From contig JAQWTK010000044.1 in the NCBI GenBank assembly GCA_029242705.1, positions 1-44,331 on the forward strand: a DNA stretch of 44,331 bases. The letters are read 5' to 3'. The DNA is from Gammaproteobacteria bacterium (GTDB taxonomy: Bacteria; Pseudomonadota; Gammaproteobacteria; Pseudomonadales; Pseudohongiellaceae). The notes below the pieces were generated by a model. It saw only the letters and a program-made list of their open reading frames with translations. It had not been told where the DNA came from and ran no database searches. Position numbers and translations under genes: made by a program. Below are positions 24,345 to 33,281 of the stretch, one piece after another; the stretch's first letter is position 1; every line of letters begins with the position of its first letter.

Positions 24345-25544
24345 GTGAATGTTGAATTTACAGCGGAAGAGGTAGCTTTTCAGGGTGAAGTCCGAGCATT
24401 TATGCAAAACGATTTCCCTGTGGAGTACCGCACGAAAATTGACGCCAATGTAAGACTCAGCAAAGAAGAGATTGTTGATTGGCAGAAAATTCTCTATAGA
24501 AAAGGGTGGGCTGCGCCGTCTTGGCCGGAAGAGTATGGTGGCACTGGTTGGTCGCAAATTCAAAAGCACATTTTTGCTAATGAAATGGGGGCAGTCGGCG
24601 CGCCAGAACCCGTGCCTTTTGGAATGAAAATGGTAGCGCCAATAATCATGATATATGGAAATGATGAGCAGAAGGCGCGCTTTCTTCCCGACATATTAGA
24701 AAGCAATGTTTGGTGGTGCCAGGGTTACTCTGAGCCTAATGCCGGTTCTGATTTAGCTTCGTTAAAAACTTCCGCTGTTCGAGATGGTGACCACTATATC
24801 GTTAATGGCGCTAAAACTTGGAATACATACGGACAGTACGCTGACTGGATTTTTTGTTTAGTGAGGACGGATAATACAGTGAAAAAACAAGAAGGCATTA
24901 GCTTCTTGTTAATTGATATGCATTCTCCTGGCATTTCGTTAAAACCAATCGTACTGATCGATGGTCATCCCGAAGTTAATGAAGTGTTTTTCGATGATGT
25001 GCGTGTTCCTGTTGAAAATCTTATCGGCGAAGAAAATAAAGGCTGGACTTATGCAAAGGTATTGTTGACTCACGAGAGAACAAATATTTCGGGTGTGCCG
25101 AGAGGTAAGAGACGCCTTAGTTCTTTAAAGCGTATAGCAGAACAAACTGACGATGGATTTGGTTCCAATATGATGCAGAATCAAATCTTTAAAAACAAAA
25201 TCGCTTCATTGGAAATTGAGCTTGAAGCGTTAGAGTACGCAGAATTGCGAACTTTAGCGTCGGTGTCCGCTGGCAAAGCCCCAGGCCCCGAGTCTTCGAT
25301 CTTAAAAATTGTTGGAACTGAGCTTGCGCAAAGGATAGATGAAATTTTCGTAGAGCTTGCGGCGTTGCAATGCTTACCCTATGTTCCCGAACAATTTGAA
25401 GATGGTTTTCAAGGCACGCCAATTGGGTTGGGGAATTCCGCGTCGGCTGCGTTAACCTATTTTAATAATCGTAAAGCATCTATTTACGGTGGTTCAAACG
25501 AGATTCAGCGCAATATTATCTGCAAGGCAGTTTTGGGATTATAG
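24345..25544 (+). CDS. Acyl-CoA dehydrogenase (catalytic partner of a pair)
   Basis: A 399-residue flavoprotein that would introduce the alpha-beta double bond into an acyl-CoA. The order of motifs is standard: CQGYSEPNAGSDLASL near 125-140 (FAD/substrate), WNTYGQYADW, and C-terminal YGGSNEIQRNI. The glutamate used by medium-chain enzymes is Gly382 here, but E244 in LLTHERTNI sits where isovaleryl-CoA dehydrogenase has its catalytic glutamate. Start is GTG, with GAGGAG seven bases upstream. The next gene, 42 bases on, is a shorter homologue, suggesting a heteromeric enzyme. It heads a run of five genes. The substrate is unknown; sterol or branched acyl chains are possible. Confidence 0.9.
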   Translation: MNVEFTAEEVAFQGEVRAFMQNDFPVEYRTKIDANVRLSKEEIVDWQKILYRKGWAAPSWPEEYGGTGWSQIQKHIFANEMGAVGAPEPVPFGMKMVAPIIMIYGNDEQKARFLPDILESNVWWCQGYSEPNAGSDLASLKTSAVRDGDHYIVNGAKTWNTYGQYADWIFCLVRTDNTVKKQEGISFLLIDMHSPGISLKPIVLIDGHPEVNEVFFDDVRVPVENLIGEENKGWTYAKVLLTHERTNISGVPRGKRRLSSLKRIAEQTDDGFGSNMMQNQIFKNKIASLEIELEALEYAELRTLASVSAGKAPGPESSILKIVGTELAQRIDEIFVELAALQCLPYVPEQFEDGFQGTPIGLGNSASAALTYFNNRKASIYGGSNEIQRNIICKAVLGL

Positions 25545-25586
25545 TTGCTCGTAATTAAACGCCAGTAAATAGAAAGAGGATATTAA

Positions 25587-26720
25587 GTGGATTTTTCATA
25601 TTCAGAAGTGCAGAAAATGCTGCAAGATTCAGTGCAAAAATTTGTACAAAAAAACTATGACTTTGATACACGAAGTAAAATTGTGGATAGCGAAGACGGT
25701 TATAGCAAAGAAAATTGGAGTCTCTTTGCTGAACTCGGCTGGCTCGCTGTCCCGTTTAGTGAAGAAGATGGTGGGCTTGGCGGATCTGCTGTAGATCTCA
25801 TTGTAATGATGGAAGAGTTTGGCAAAGCAAATCTTGTTGAGCCCTTCACTGCTACAACTATTCTTTGTGGTGGTTTAGTTAGTGAGCTTGCAAATGGTGA
25901 ACAAAAATCTGAGATATTAGGAAAGATAATTAGTGGAGATCTGCAATTAGCGTGCGCTTTTTCAGAGCCTGGCAGCCGGTTTAATTTATCTAAAGTTGCG
26001 ACTTCGGCTACAAGTAATGGAAACAACGTCATCATAAATGGTAAAAAAATTGCGGTGTTAAATGGATCTAATGCCGATGAACTACTGGTTGTGGCCAGAG
26101 AATCGGGTAATGAAACTGACCCTGACGGCATTTCAATTTTTCGTGTTCCTCCAAATTCTGACGGTGTGTCTATAAGATCTTTTACTAATGTTGATGGACA
26201 AAGATCTTCTGAAATTGATTTTAATAATGTAACTGTTGCGGGCGCATCAAGGCTTGGAGAGAAAGGGGATGCTCTAGGCGCTCTGGAAAAAGTTGCAGAT
26301 AGAGTTATCGTCGGTCTTTCCGCTGAAGCTGTAGGCGCATTAGAAATATTATTAAAAAAGACTGTCGAGTATAGTAAGACTCGAAAACAATTTGGGACCG
26401 TGATTGGTACATTTCAAGCTTTGCAGCACCGTATGGCTGATATGTTTATCGAGTGCCAATTGGCGCGTTCAATAATAGTTATGGCAGCAATGAAACTTGA
26501 TGGGCCGGAAGGTCAGAGGGAGAAAACTAAGGCTGCCTCTGCCGCGAAAAGTAGAGTGGGTAAAGCTATCCGCAATGTAGGGCAGGAAGCGGTTCAAATT
26601 CATGGCGGTATTGGTGTGACTAATGAGCTAGATATTGGACATTATTTTAAGCGGGTGACAGCTCTGGAAATAATGTTTGGAAATACCGATTATCACACTG
26701 AGCGTTTTTCTTCATTGTAA
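25587..26720 (+). CDS. Acyl-CoA dehydrogenase-like protein (probable non-catalytic partner)
   Basis: A 377-residue acyl-CoA dehydrogenase homologue with the usual N-terminal helical, middle beta (CAFSEPGSRFNL) and C-terminal (TRKQFGTVIGTFQALQHRMAD, QIHGGIGVTNELDIGHYFKR) domains. Neither known position of the catalytic base holds a glutamate: Gly365 aligns with the medium-chain position and Asp238 (VADRVIV) with the isovaleryl position. This supports a heteromer in which the upstream protein supplies the base. Start is GTG at 25587, with AGAGGA upstream. It is followed after 18 bases by the phosphatase gene. Confidence 0.87.
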   Translation: MDFSYSEVQKMLQDSVQKFVQKNYDFDTRSKIVDSEDGYSKENWSLFAELGWLAVPFSEEDGGLGGSAVDLIVMMEEFGKANLVEPFTATTILCGGLVSELANGEQKSEILGKIISGDLQLACAFSEPGSRFNLSKVATSATSNGNNVIINGKKIAVLNGSNADELLVVARESGNETDPDGISIFRVPPNSDGVSIRSFTNVDGQRSSEIDFNNVTVAGASRLGEKGDALGALEKVADRVIVGLSAEAVGALEILLKKTVEYSKTRKQFGTVIGTFQALQHRMADMFIECQLARSIIVMAAMKLDGPEGQREKTKAASAAKSRVGKAIRNVGQEAVQIHGGIGVTNELDIGHYFKRVTALEIMFGNTDYHTERFSSL

Positions 26721-26738
26721 AGCTAAGGGAACCGTTTT

Positions 26739-27449
26739 GTGAGTGAACTTGTGTTTGTTCGTCACGGGCAGGCTTCTTTTGGCAAAGAATCCTATGATAA
26801 GTTAAGTGGCCTTGGTGTCGAACAAGTTCGTATCCTTGCTAAGCATTGGCATGATGTGAAAGAGCAGTTCGATCATATTTATTCGGGCACTTTATTAAGA
26901 CAAAGAGAAACGGCTAAAGAATTACTATCTCTTGTCAAAGGCTCTCCTTCAGAGCCTTATCTTCAGAATTCGTTCAACGAATACAATGGAGATTCTCTGT
27001 TAAAGATATTTTTGCGTGATCATATAAATGATGATCAAGATATTCCTCCGGTAGAGTGGCCAATAAAAGATGCGCGTATCTTTCAGAAGTTATTTGAAAT
27101 GGCGACCGCCAAATGGATTAGAAATGAGTTAACACCTTCTGGCGAAGATGCAGATTATGAGACCTGGCAGAGTTTTAAAGAGCGGGTTTATACAGCCATA
27201 AATGAAATAATGTTGAAGCACAGCAGTGGTAGTAGGATACTTATTTCTACTTCGGGTGGAGTTATTGCAATGGCTTTGCAGCGTGTTCTCAACTTTTCCG
27301 ATGAGCGAGTAATTTCGACTAATTGGATGGTCCATAACAGTTCCGTTACTCGAGTTCGCTACGGTAATGATAAGATATCACTGATGCAGTTTAACAGCCT
27401 TCCTCATTTGGCTAGTATAGACATGAAACATCTCGTAACTTATCGATAG
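26739..27449 (+). CDS. Histidine phosphatase family protein
   Basis: A cytosolic phosphatase or mutase of the phosphoglycerate-mutase-like superfamily, 236 residues. The RHG motif is at residues 8-10 (VFVRHGQASFG), with the second histidine region in STSGGVIAMALQ and WMVHNSSVT. The start is GTG, with AAGGGA upstream. It lies in the acyl-CoA dehydrogenase run, 18 bases after the second dehydrogenase and 14 before the kinase. This neighbourhood (dehydrogenases, phosphatase, APH kinase, SDR) recurs in other proteobacteria, but the phosphatase substrate is unknown. Confidence 0.88.
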   Translation: MSELVFVRHGQASFGKESYDKLSGLGVEQVRILAKHWHDVKEQFDHIYSGTLLRQRETAKELLSLVKGSPSEPYLQNSFNEYNGDSLLKIFLRDHINDDQDIPPVEWPIKDARIFQKLFEMATAKWIRNELTPSGEDADYETWQSFKERVYTAINEIMLKHSSGSRILISTSGGVIAMALQRVLNFSDERVISTNWMVHNSSVTRVRYGNDKISLMQFNSLPHLASIDMKHLVTYR

Positions 27450-27463
27450 TTAAGGGCAGAAAA

Positions 27464-28543
27464 TTGAATTCTAGCGATTTAATTGATAAAGCAGGGCATA
27501 TCAGAGAGGGAGAGGAGCTCGACCTCGAAGCATTAAAGGATTACCTAGAGCCGGTTTTGGGTAGTAATGTAGCTTTGATGACCCTCCAACAATTCCCCGG
27601 AGGGCATTCGAATTTAACTTATTTATTAGGTATGGGCGATGAGCAATGGGTGCTTCGCAGACCGCCGTTCGGTAGTAAGGTTAAGTCAGCTCATGACATG
27701 TCTCGTGAATATCGTATTCTAGATGCGCTAAAGGGTGCTTATGATTATGGGCCTGTGCCTATTCATTTTTGTGATGATCATGAAGTGATTGGCTGTGATT
27801 TTTATTTAATGAATTATATTGAAGGTTTGGTGATTAGGCGTGAATATCCTTCGAATTTAAAACTATCACCTGATCAAATTCGGGAACAGCTCTTGAATTT
27901 TTTTGATGTATTGGGTGACTTGCATTCCGTAGATTTAGTTGAGGTGGGCCTTGATACCTTTGGAAAACCGAGAGGCTATGTGGCTAGGCAAGTAGAAGGC
28001 TGGAGTAAGCGATGGGTAAATGCTGTAACTCCCGATACCGTGAATTGCGACAAAGTTATCAAGTGGTTGCATGACAATATGCCCTTAGAGAGCAGGAAGG
28101 CTAGCGTTATTCATAATGACTATAAGCTTGATAACGTAATTTTTGATTCAAAAGATCCTCTAAAACTTATTGGTGTTTTGGATTGGGAGATGTCTACCGT
28201 AGGGGATCCCCTGATGGATTTAGGATGTACGCTAGGTTATTGGGTGCAGATAAGCGATCCAGACTTTTTTCGTGATGCGCGTACAATGCCTTCAGACATA
28301 GCAGGCGCGCCAACGCGTCTTGAGATAATTAAAAGATTTCAAGAGCGTACAGGGCTGTCGGTCGAGCACTTCCCTTTTTATTTTTGTTTTGGATTATTTC
28401 GTCTTTGTGTAATAGGGCAACAGATTTATTATCGCTTTTACCATGGCCATACAAAAGATAAGCGATTCGCAGGTTTTCTAAAAAAGGCTCATGTGCTTCA
28501 GCAAATGTGCGAATTAATCATTTCAGGCAAAATTACAGAATAG
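27464..28543 (+). CDS. APH-type phosphotransferase (ACAD10/11-like kinase domain)
   Basis: A 359-residue small-molecule kinase of the aminoglycoside-phosphotransferase/choline-kinase fold. The catalytic loop IHNDYKLDN (near 217-226) carries the base aspartate, and VLDWEMSTVGDPLMDLG carries the metal-binding aspartate. The N-terminal GGHSNLTYLL region fits the ATP-binding loop. Homologous domains are fused to acyl-CoA dehydrogenases in ACAD10/11 and phosphorylate hydroxyacyl-CoAs so that they can be dehydrated and degraded. The same role is inferred here from the neighbouring dehydrogenase genes. The start is TTG at 27464, preceded by AAGGG. The SDR gene follows after nine bases. Confidence 0.88.
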   Translation: MNSSDLIDKAGHIREGEELDLEALKDYLEPVLGSNVALMTLQQFPGGHSNLTYLLGMGDEQWVLRRPPFGSKVKSAHDMSREYRILDALKGAYDYGPVPIHFCDDHEVIGCDFYLMNYIEGLVIRREYPSNLKLSPDQIREQLLNFFDVLGDLHSVDLVEVGLDTFGKPRGYVARQVEGWSKRWVNAVTPDTVNCDKVIKWLHDNMPLESRKASVIHNDYKLDNVIFDSKDPLKLIGVLDWEMSTVGDPLMDLGCTLGYWVQISDPDFFRDARTMPSDIAGAPTRLEIIKRFQERTGLSVEHFPFYFCFGLFRLCVIGQQIYYRFYHGHTKDKRFAGFLKKAHVLQQMCELIISGKITE

Positions 28544-28552
28544 GACGTATTT

Positions 28553-29362
28553 ATGTCTCTTACACTAACAGATTTGTTTTCAGTCAACGGGAAAGTTGCG
28601 ATTGTCACTGGTGGTTCGCGTGGAATTGGAAGGATGATCGCAAAAGGGTATGTGGAAAACGGTGTCAAAACGTATATATCGGCTCGCAAGGCTGAGGCGT
28701 GCGAAGAGACAGCGAAAGAACTTTCTTGTAGCGGTGAGTGCATTGCTTTCCCAGCCGACCTCTCTACTAAAGAGGGCAGAGATAATTTTATTCAACGTAT
28801 ACGAGAGCGCGAAGATAAGATTGATATTCTTGTCAATAATGCTGGAGCAGCTTGGGGCGCGCCCTTTGAAGATTATCCTGATGATGGCTATGACAAGGTT
28901 ATGAATATTAATGTCAAAGCGATTTTTTCGCTGACTCGAGATCTTATGCCTTTACTGCTTAAGAATGCTTCCACAGAAAATCCTAGTCGTGTTATTAATA
29001 TTGGTTCAATCGATGGCTTACGCGTTTCTTCAACCGATAATTTTGCTTATGGAGCTAGTAAAGCAGCAGTGCATTTTTTAACAAAAAATCTAGCTGTGAG
29101 GATGGGGCCAAAAGGCTTGAATGTGAATGCTATTGCGCCAGGGCCTTTTGAAAGTCAAATGATGAGTCATATGCTTAAAACTTATCGAGATAAAATTGAA
29201 TCAGAAAATCCATTAGGTCGTATTGGTAATCCACAAGATATGGCGGGCTTGGCAATTTTTCTCGCATCTGATGCGTCTAAATATATGACGGGCCAGGTTA
29301 TTGCTTTAGATGGGGGGCGAGCATTAGGAACAAGTTCCAATAAGGCTTTTGACAGTGATTAA
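28553..29362 (+). CDS. Short-chain dehydrogenase/reductase
   Basis: A 269-residue classical SDR. The cofactor motif is TGGSRGIG (about 19-26), NNAG is near 94, the catalytic serine is in NIGSIDG, and YGASK has its tyrosine at 166. It is the only gene of this five-gene run with an ATG start. In context it would oxidise a hydroxyacyl or hydroxyl intermediate of the dehydrogenase/kinase pathway, using NAD(P); the substrate is not readable. It starts nine bases after the kinase gene. Confidence 0.9.
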   Translation: MSLTLTDLFSVNGKVAIVTGGSRGIGRMIAKGYVENGVKTYISARKAEACEETAKELSCSGECIAFPADLSTKEGRDNFIQRIREREDKIDILVNNAGAAWGAPFEDYPDDGYDKVMNINVKAIFSLTRDLMPLLLKNASTENPSRVINIGSIDGLRVSSTDNFAYGASKAAVHFLTKNLAVRMGPKGLNVNAIAPGPFESQMMSHMLKTYRDKIESENPLGRIGNPQDMAGLAIFLASDASKYMTGQVIALDGGRALGTSSNKAFDSD

Positions 29363-29433
29363 CCGCTATTCAGTATTAAATCCATTTAAATTGGTGAGTG
29401 GTAGTGCTAGGTTACAGTTTTCTGCGGTGAAGG

Positions 29434-30105
29434 TTGCATAATAGAAAAGTGAATAAGAAAAAAAATCGAATAGTGCCTCGACCGATTATAACCAGTGTGG
29501 CCTTTGTCAGTGGGTTTTGTATCATGACAATTGAAATGTTGGGTGCGCGCATATTGTCGCCTTATTTTGGCGGTAGCTTGTCGGTTTGGGGCAGTATCAT
29601 TACTATTTTTATGCTTGCTTTGGCGCTTGGCTATTTAATAGGCGGCACATTGTCGACTCGCAATCCAAACGGGATAACCTATTCGATGTTCTTTATTGGT
29701 GCAGCCGTATTTTCTTTACCGGTTATCTTGTTTGCGGACTTCGTTATGGAGCCTATCTTTCTTGCAATTGAAGATCCGCGATATGGTTCATTATTCGCCT
29801 CTATTTTTTTGTTTTTTATTCCAACGAGTATATTAGGGATGATTTCTCCTTACTCGGTGCGTCTGATGGTAGAGACAGAAGAGCATAGTGGGCATATGGC
29901 GGGTTTACTGTATTTCATTTCAACCCTTGGTAGTGCAGCAGGAACACTCGGTACGAGTTTTTACTTCGTGCTCTGGTTCGAGGTGAATCAAATTCTATGG
30001 GGTGCGGTTTTAAGTTTGGTTCTGGCCGGATGTGTTGTTCTTTTATCGCAATATCTGCAGAAAACTAATGCGATAGGTAGACGTGGCGCTTATGCAAAAA
30101 AATAA
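29434..30105 (+). CDS. Membrane half of a fused-MFS/spermidine synthase-like system
   Basis: A 223-residue inner-membrane protein with about six hydrophobic helices after a basic start. It corresponds to the N-terminal membrane part of the 'fused MFS/spermidine synthase' family: FVSGFCIMTIEMLGARILSPYFG, GSIITIFMLALALGYLIGG and FFIPTSILGMISPYSVRL. Here the soluble synthase part is encoded separately by the next gene, which overlaps it by about 14 bases. The start is uncertain: TTG 29434 or GTG 29449. Transport or membrane anchoring of the partner is inference. Confidence 0.78.
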   Translation: MHNRKVNKKKNRIVPRPIITSVAFVSGFCIMTIEMLGARILSPYFGGSLSVWGSIITIFMLALALGYLIGGTLSTRNPNGITYSMFFIGAAVFSLPVILFADFVMEPIFLAIEDPRYGSLFASIFLFFIPTSILGMISPYSVRLMVETEEHSGHMAGLLYFISTLGSAAGTLGTSFYFVLWFEVNQILWGAVLSLVLAGCVVLLSQYLQKTNAIGRRGAYAKK

Positions 30106-31000
30106 TATCAGAAAAAATCTCGCGAATATCTCAATGTTTGTACTATTTTCTTTAAATAGTACAAATTTCATTGCAGAAACTATTCATGAAGAGCGATCTA
30201 AATATCGTGATATTACAGTGACAGAGGTAGGAGATAGACGCTGCCTACTATTTAATGTGCACCGCGGCGATCGGAACCAGACTTGTATGGTGCTTAACGA
30301 TCGCGATAAATTAGTTTTCGATTATACTCGCATGAGTTTTGCAGGACTCCTTTTGCAGCCAGAACCGGAAAGTATTCTGATTATTGGGCTTGGTGGTGGG
30401 TCAATACCCATGACATTCTCCGACTTATTCCCGACAGCAACGATTGATGTTATAGAAATCGATGATGCGGTTGTCAAAGTTGCTGAAGAGTATTTCTATT
30501 TTAATGAAACACAGAATATGACGGTGTATGTTGATGACGGCAGGCCTTTTATTAAACGTGCTGGGATTCGAGGTGAAAAATACGACTATATTGTGCTTGA
30601 CGCTTTTAGCGGAGATTATATTCCTGAGCATATGCTGACTAGGGAGTTCTTGGAAGAAGTTAAAATGATAATGACCGAGGAGAGCGTTCTGGTTGCGAAC
30701 ACATTCTCTACTAGTCGGTTATATGATCACGAATCGGTAACCTATCAGCGTGCATTTGAAGAATTTTATAATTTCAAACTGCCAACATCGGGAAATCGTA
30801 TCATTATTGCTAGGCTTGGATTGTTGCCTCCGCGAGATCAATTAGTGGCAGAATCTCGCCTATTAGGTCCAGAATTAGAAAAATATGGCATTACATTAAC
30901 TGACTATCCTCGGAGGTTAACGACGCGTGCCGATTGGGATATGAGCCGGAGAGAATTAACAGATCAATACTCTCCGGGTAACTTACTTAGAGGAAACTAA
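30092..31000 (+). CDS. Spermidine synthase-like methyltransferase-fold protein
   Basis: A protein of 302 residues with the class I methyltransferase fold of spermidine synthase. The N-terminus (about 8-28) is hydrophobic and could be a signal peptide or anchor; ETIHEERSKYRDITV follows. The nucleotide loop reads GLGGGSIP (about 99-106), where spermidine synthases have GGGDG. E122 (VIEIDD), D149 (VDDGR) and D170 (VLDAFSGDYIP) retain acidic positions. The polyamine site is therefore altered and aminopropyl transfer is doubtful. ATG 30092 is chosen; GTG 30083 is possible. It overlaps the upstream membrane gene and is followed after three bases by a hydrolase. Confidence 0.8.
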   Translation: MQKNNIRKNLANISMFVLFSLNSTNFIAETIHEERSKYRDITVTEVGDRRCLLFNVHRGDRNQTCMVLNDRDKLVFDYTRMSFAGLLLQPEPESILIIGLGGGSIPMTFSDLFPTATIDVIEIDDAVVKVAEEYFYFNETQNMTVYVDDGRPFIKRAGIRGEKYDYIVLDAFSGDYIPEHMLTREFLEEVKMIMTEESVLVANTFSTSRLYDHESVTYQRAFEEFYNFKLPTSGNRIIIARLGLLPPRDQLVAESRLLGPELEKYGITLTDYPRRLTTRADWDMSRRELTDQYSPGNLLRGN

Positions 31001-31003
31001 GGC

Positions 31004-31888
31004 GTGAGCATTACTATGAAAAGAGTTGGAAAATTATCTGTAATATTTATTTTTGTGTTATCAAGCCTAATAAGCTATGCGGACGTAACTATTAAGCCTG
31101 ACATTGTTTATGGTCATAAGGATGGAATGGCTCTAGTGTATGATGTATTAAAACCCGAGAATTCGAATGGAGCGGCCATTGTATTTATGATGAGTGGCGG
31201 TTGGTATTCTTCATGGGCTCCCCCAGAAAATCGAGTTCGCCAATTTCGCGAGATGCTTGATGCGGGTTTTACGATGATTCCTGTTTATCATGGTAGCGCC
31301 CCTAGATATAAAGTCCCGGATGCATACTCAGATGTTAGCCGCGCGATTAGACACATTAAGATGAATGCAGAAAGTTACGGTGTTGATGCGGGTAGAATAG
31401 GTGTAACTGGGGGGAGTGCAGGTGGCCACTTGGCTTTAATGATAGGTCTAGATTCTGATCAGGGCGTTACAGATGATGCGGATGAAGTAATGAGAACTGG
31501 TAACTCAGTGGCGGCGGTTGTGGCTTACTTTCCTCCAGTAGAATTTAGAGAAGTTGAATCTGCTGAGGTAGGTATTATTAACGAGGTTCCACAAGACGAA
31601 CTATTGGGGAGATTTCCTGCATTGGACTATGATGATGAATTGATACCTTCAGTGGCTCCGATACTTTTTGTGGACGAGACAGATCCGCCGACTCTTCTGG
31701 TTCATGGAGATGCAGACCCTTTGGTTAATGTTACTCACTCTTATGCGATTAAGGAGAAATTCGATAATAACGAGGTTGAGTCCGAATTAATTGTTATTCC
31801 CGGGGCTGAGCATGGTTTTAGAGGGGAAGATGCCATTAGGGCAAATAACGCCCGTCTAGCATGGTTCCAAAAACATTTGTCAGACTAA
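31004..31888 (+). CDS. Exported alpha/beta hydrolase
   Basis: A predicted secreted esterase or peptidase-like hydrolase of 294 residues. A signal peptide precedes DVTIKPDIVYG. The nucleophile elbow is GGSAGG (about 143-148), the acid is in HGDADPLVN and the histidine in GAEHGF, the usual order. MSGGWYSSW supplies an HGG-like oxyanion turn without the histidine. Start is GTG 31004, three bases after the spermidine-synthase-like gene, or ATG 31016. The gene ends 20 bases from the convergent acyl-CoA dehydrogenase. The substrate is unknown. Confidence 0.82.
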   Translation: MSITMKRVGKLSVIFIFVLSSLISYADVTIKPDIVYGHKDGMALVYDVLKPENSNGAAIVFMMSGGWYSSWAPPENRVRQFREMLDAGFTMIPVYHGSAPRYKVPDAYSDVSRAIRHIKMNAESYGVDAGRIGVTGGSAGGHLALMIGLDSDQGVTDDADEVMRTGNSVAAVVAYFPPVEFREVESAEVGIINEVPQDELLGRFPALDYDDELIPSVAPILFVDETDPPTLLVHGDADPLVNVTHSYAIKEKFDNNEVESELIVIPGAEHGFRGEDAIRANNARLAWFQKHLSD

Positions 31889-31908
31889 TTTTGGAGTTAA
31901 CTTAATTT

Positions 31909-33057
31909 TTAAATTGCTCCTTTAATCATATTTTTAGCAATAATGAGTTGCTGAATTTGACTTGTACCTTCGTACAAACGAAATAAGCGTACATCACGAT
32001 AAAAACGTTCTACCGCATACTCTGACATATATCCAGCGCCGCCGTGAATTTGCACGCAGCGGTCTGCTACTCTGCCGACCATTTCTGTAGAAAATAATTT
32101 AGAGGCTGAAGATTCGGTGCTCACGTTTTCGCCGGCATCGCGTTTTCGAGCGGTTTCCAGAGTCATGCATTTCGCTGCATAGGTCTCGGTTTGTGAATCA
32201 GCCAACATTGCTTGAATTAGTTGTTGCTCCGCTATGGGTTGGCCGAATTGTTTTCGTTGGATTGCATACTGCAGTGCATCATTGATTAGTCGCTCTGCTA
32301 CCCCCACACTCACTCCAGAGATGTGTAGCCGACCTCGGTCTAGTACTTTCATAGCAGTGATGAAGCCTTCGCCCTCTTCTCCGATGATGTTTTCCACTGG
32401 GACTCTACAATCTTCGAATACAACATCGCAGGTCATCGAGCCTGCCTGCCCCATCTTTTTATCAATAGAACCAAGAGTAATTCCCGGGGTATCTCTTTCT
32501 ACAATGAAAGATGATATTCCTCTTGCTCCTTTAATCGAAGGGTTTGTTCTAGCCATAACATTAAATGTATTCGCTAATTTTGCGTTGGTTATATAACGCT
32601 TAGTGCCATTTAGAACATAATGGTCGCCCTCGAGAAATGCGGTTGTTTTTAGAGAAGCTGCATCGGAGCCAGCATCGGGCTCGGTAAGGCAAAAACAGCT
32701 TATCCATTCGCCACTGGCGTATTTAGGTAGGTATTTTAGTTTCTGCTTTTCGGTTCCAGTAAAAACGATTGCCGCTGATCCTATACCATTGTTGGTGCCC
32801 ATAATGGAGCGAAACGCCGGTGAAGTTCGGCCTAGCGAGATCGCTACTTGAATTTCTTCTTCCATGGTTAGGCCTAGGCCTCCATACTGTTCTGGAATAG
32901 TTAATCCGAACAGCCCTAATTCCTTCATTTCAGCCAAAATATCATCAGGTAGCCTTTCAGACTCTGCCAATTCTGGTTCTCTGGGTATTAGCCGCTCGGA
33001 GACAAAGCGATCTATTAGGCCAACCAGTTGATTAAGTGTTTCTTGATCTCTAATCAT
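31909..33057 (-). CDS. Acyl-CoA dehydrogenase (medium-chain type)
   Basis: A 382-residue FAD-dependent acyl-CoA dehydrogenase. CFCLTEPDAGSDAASLKT and the C-terminal LYEGTSQIQQLI are present; E363 in YEGTS is at the catalytic-base position of medium- and short-chain enzymes, in contrast to the paired enzymes at 24345-26720. The middle IQRKQFGQPIAEQQLIQAMLAD fits the family. It diverges from the FadB/FadJ-type gene across a 224-base gap, so the two may be co-regulated in beta-oxidation. Chain-length specificity is not readable. Confidence 0.92.
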   Translation of the reverse strand: MIRDQETLNQLVGLIDRFVSERLIPREPELAESERLPDDILAEMKELGLFGLTIPEQYGGLGLTMEEEIQVAISLGRTSPAFRSIMGTNNGIGSAAIVFTGTEKQKLKYLPKYASGEWISCFCLTEPDAGSDAASLKTTAFLEGDHYVLNGTKRYITNAKLANTFNVMARTNPSIKGARGISSFIVERDTPGITLGSIDKKMGQAGSMTCDVVFEDCRVPVENIIGEEGEGFITAMKVLDRGRLHISGVSVGVAERLINDALQYAIQRKQFGQPIAEQQLIQAMLADSQTETYAAKCMTLETARKRDAGENVSTESSASKLFSTEMVGRVADRCVQIHGGAGYMSEYAVERFYRDVRLFRLYEGTSQIQQLIIAKNMIKGAI

Positions 33058-33281
33058 ATCTTTACCCCAGAAAATGAGGCGCTAACGTATCATATGCTCC
33101 TGTTTTTTACGAATGACATGCTAGAATGCCAGTCCATTTTTATTACTGGTACCTAACAATTTCGTATTGCTATTAGTTATGGTATTTGGAGAGATTTTTT
33201 ATAAAGGGGCTGTACCAAAGGTAAATTTTGGGCAGTTATAGAAAGGCTTATTAGCCACAATGAAAAAGTAAGGGATAGATT

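Noticed and set aside
25700-26131. 143-codon antisense frame inside the second acyl-CoA dehydrogenase
   Set aside because: It is a shadow of the sense frame's codon pattern, low-complexity Ser/Pro-rich, with no family features.
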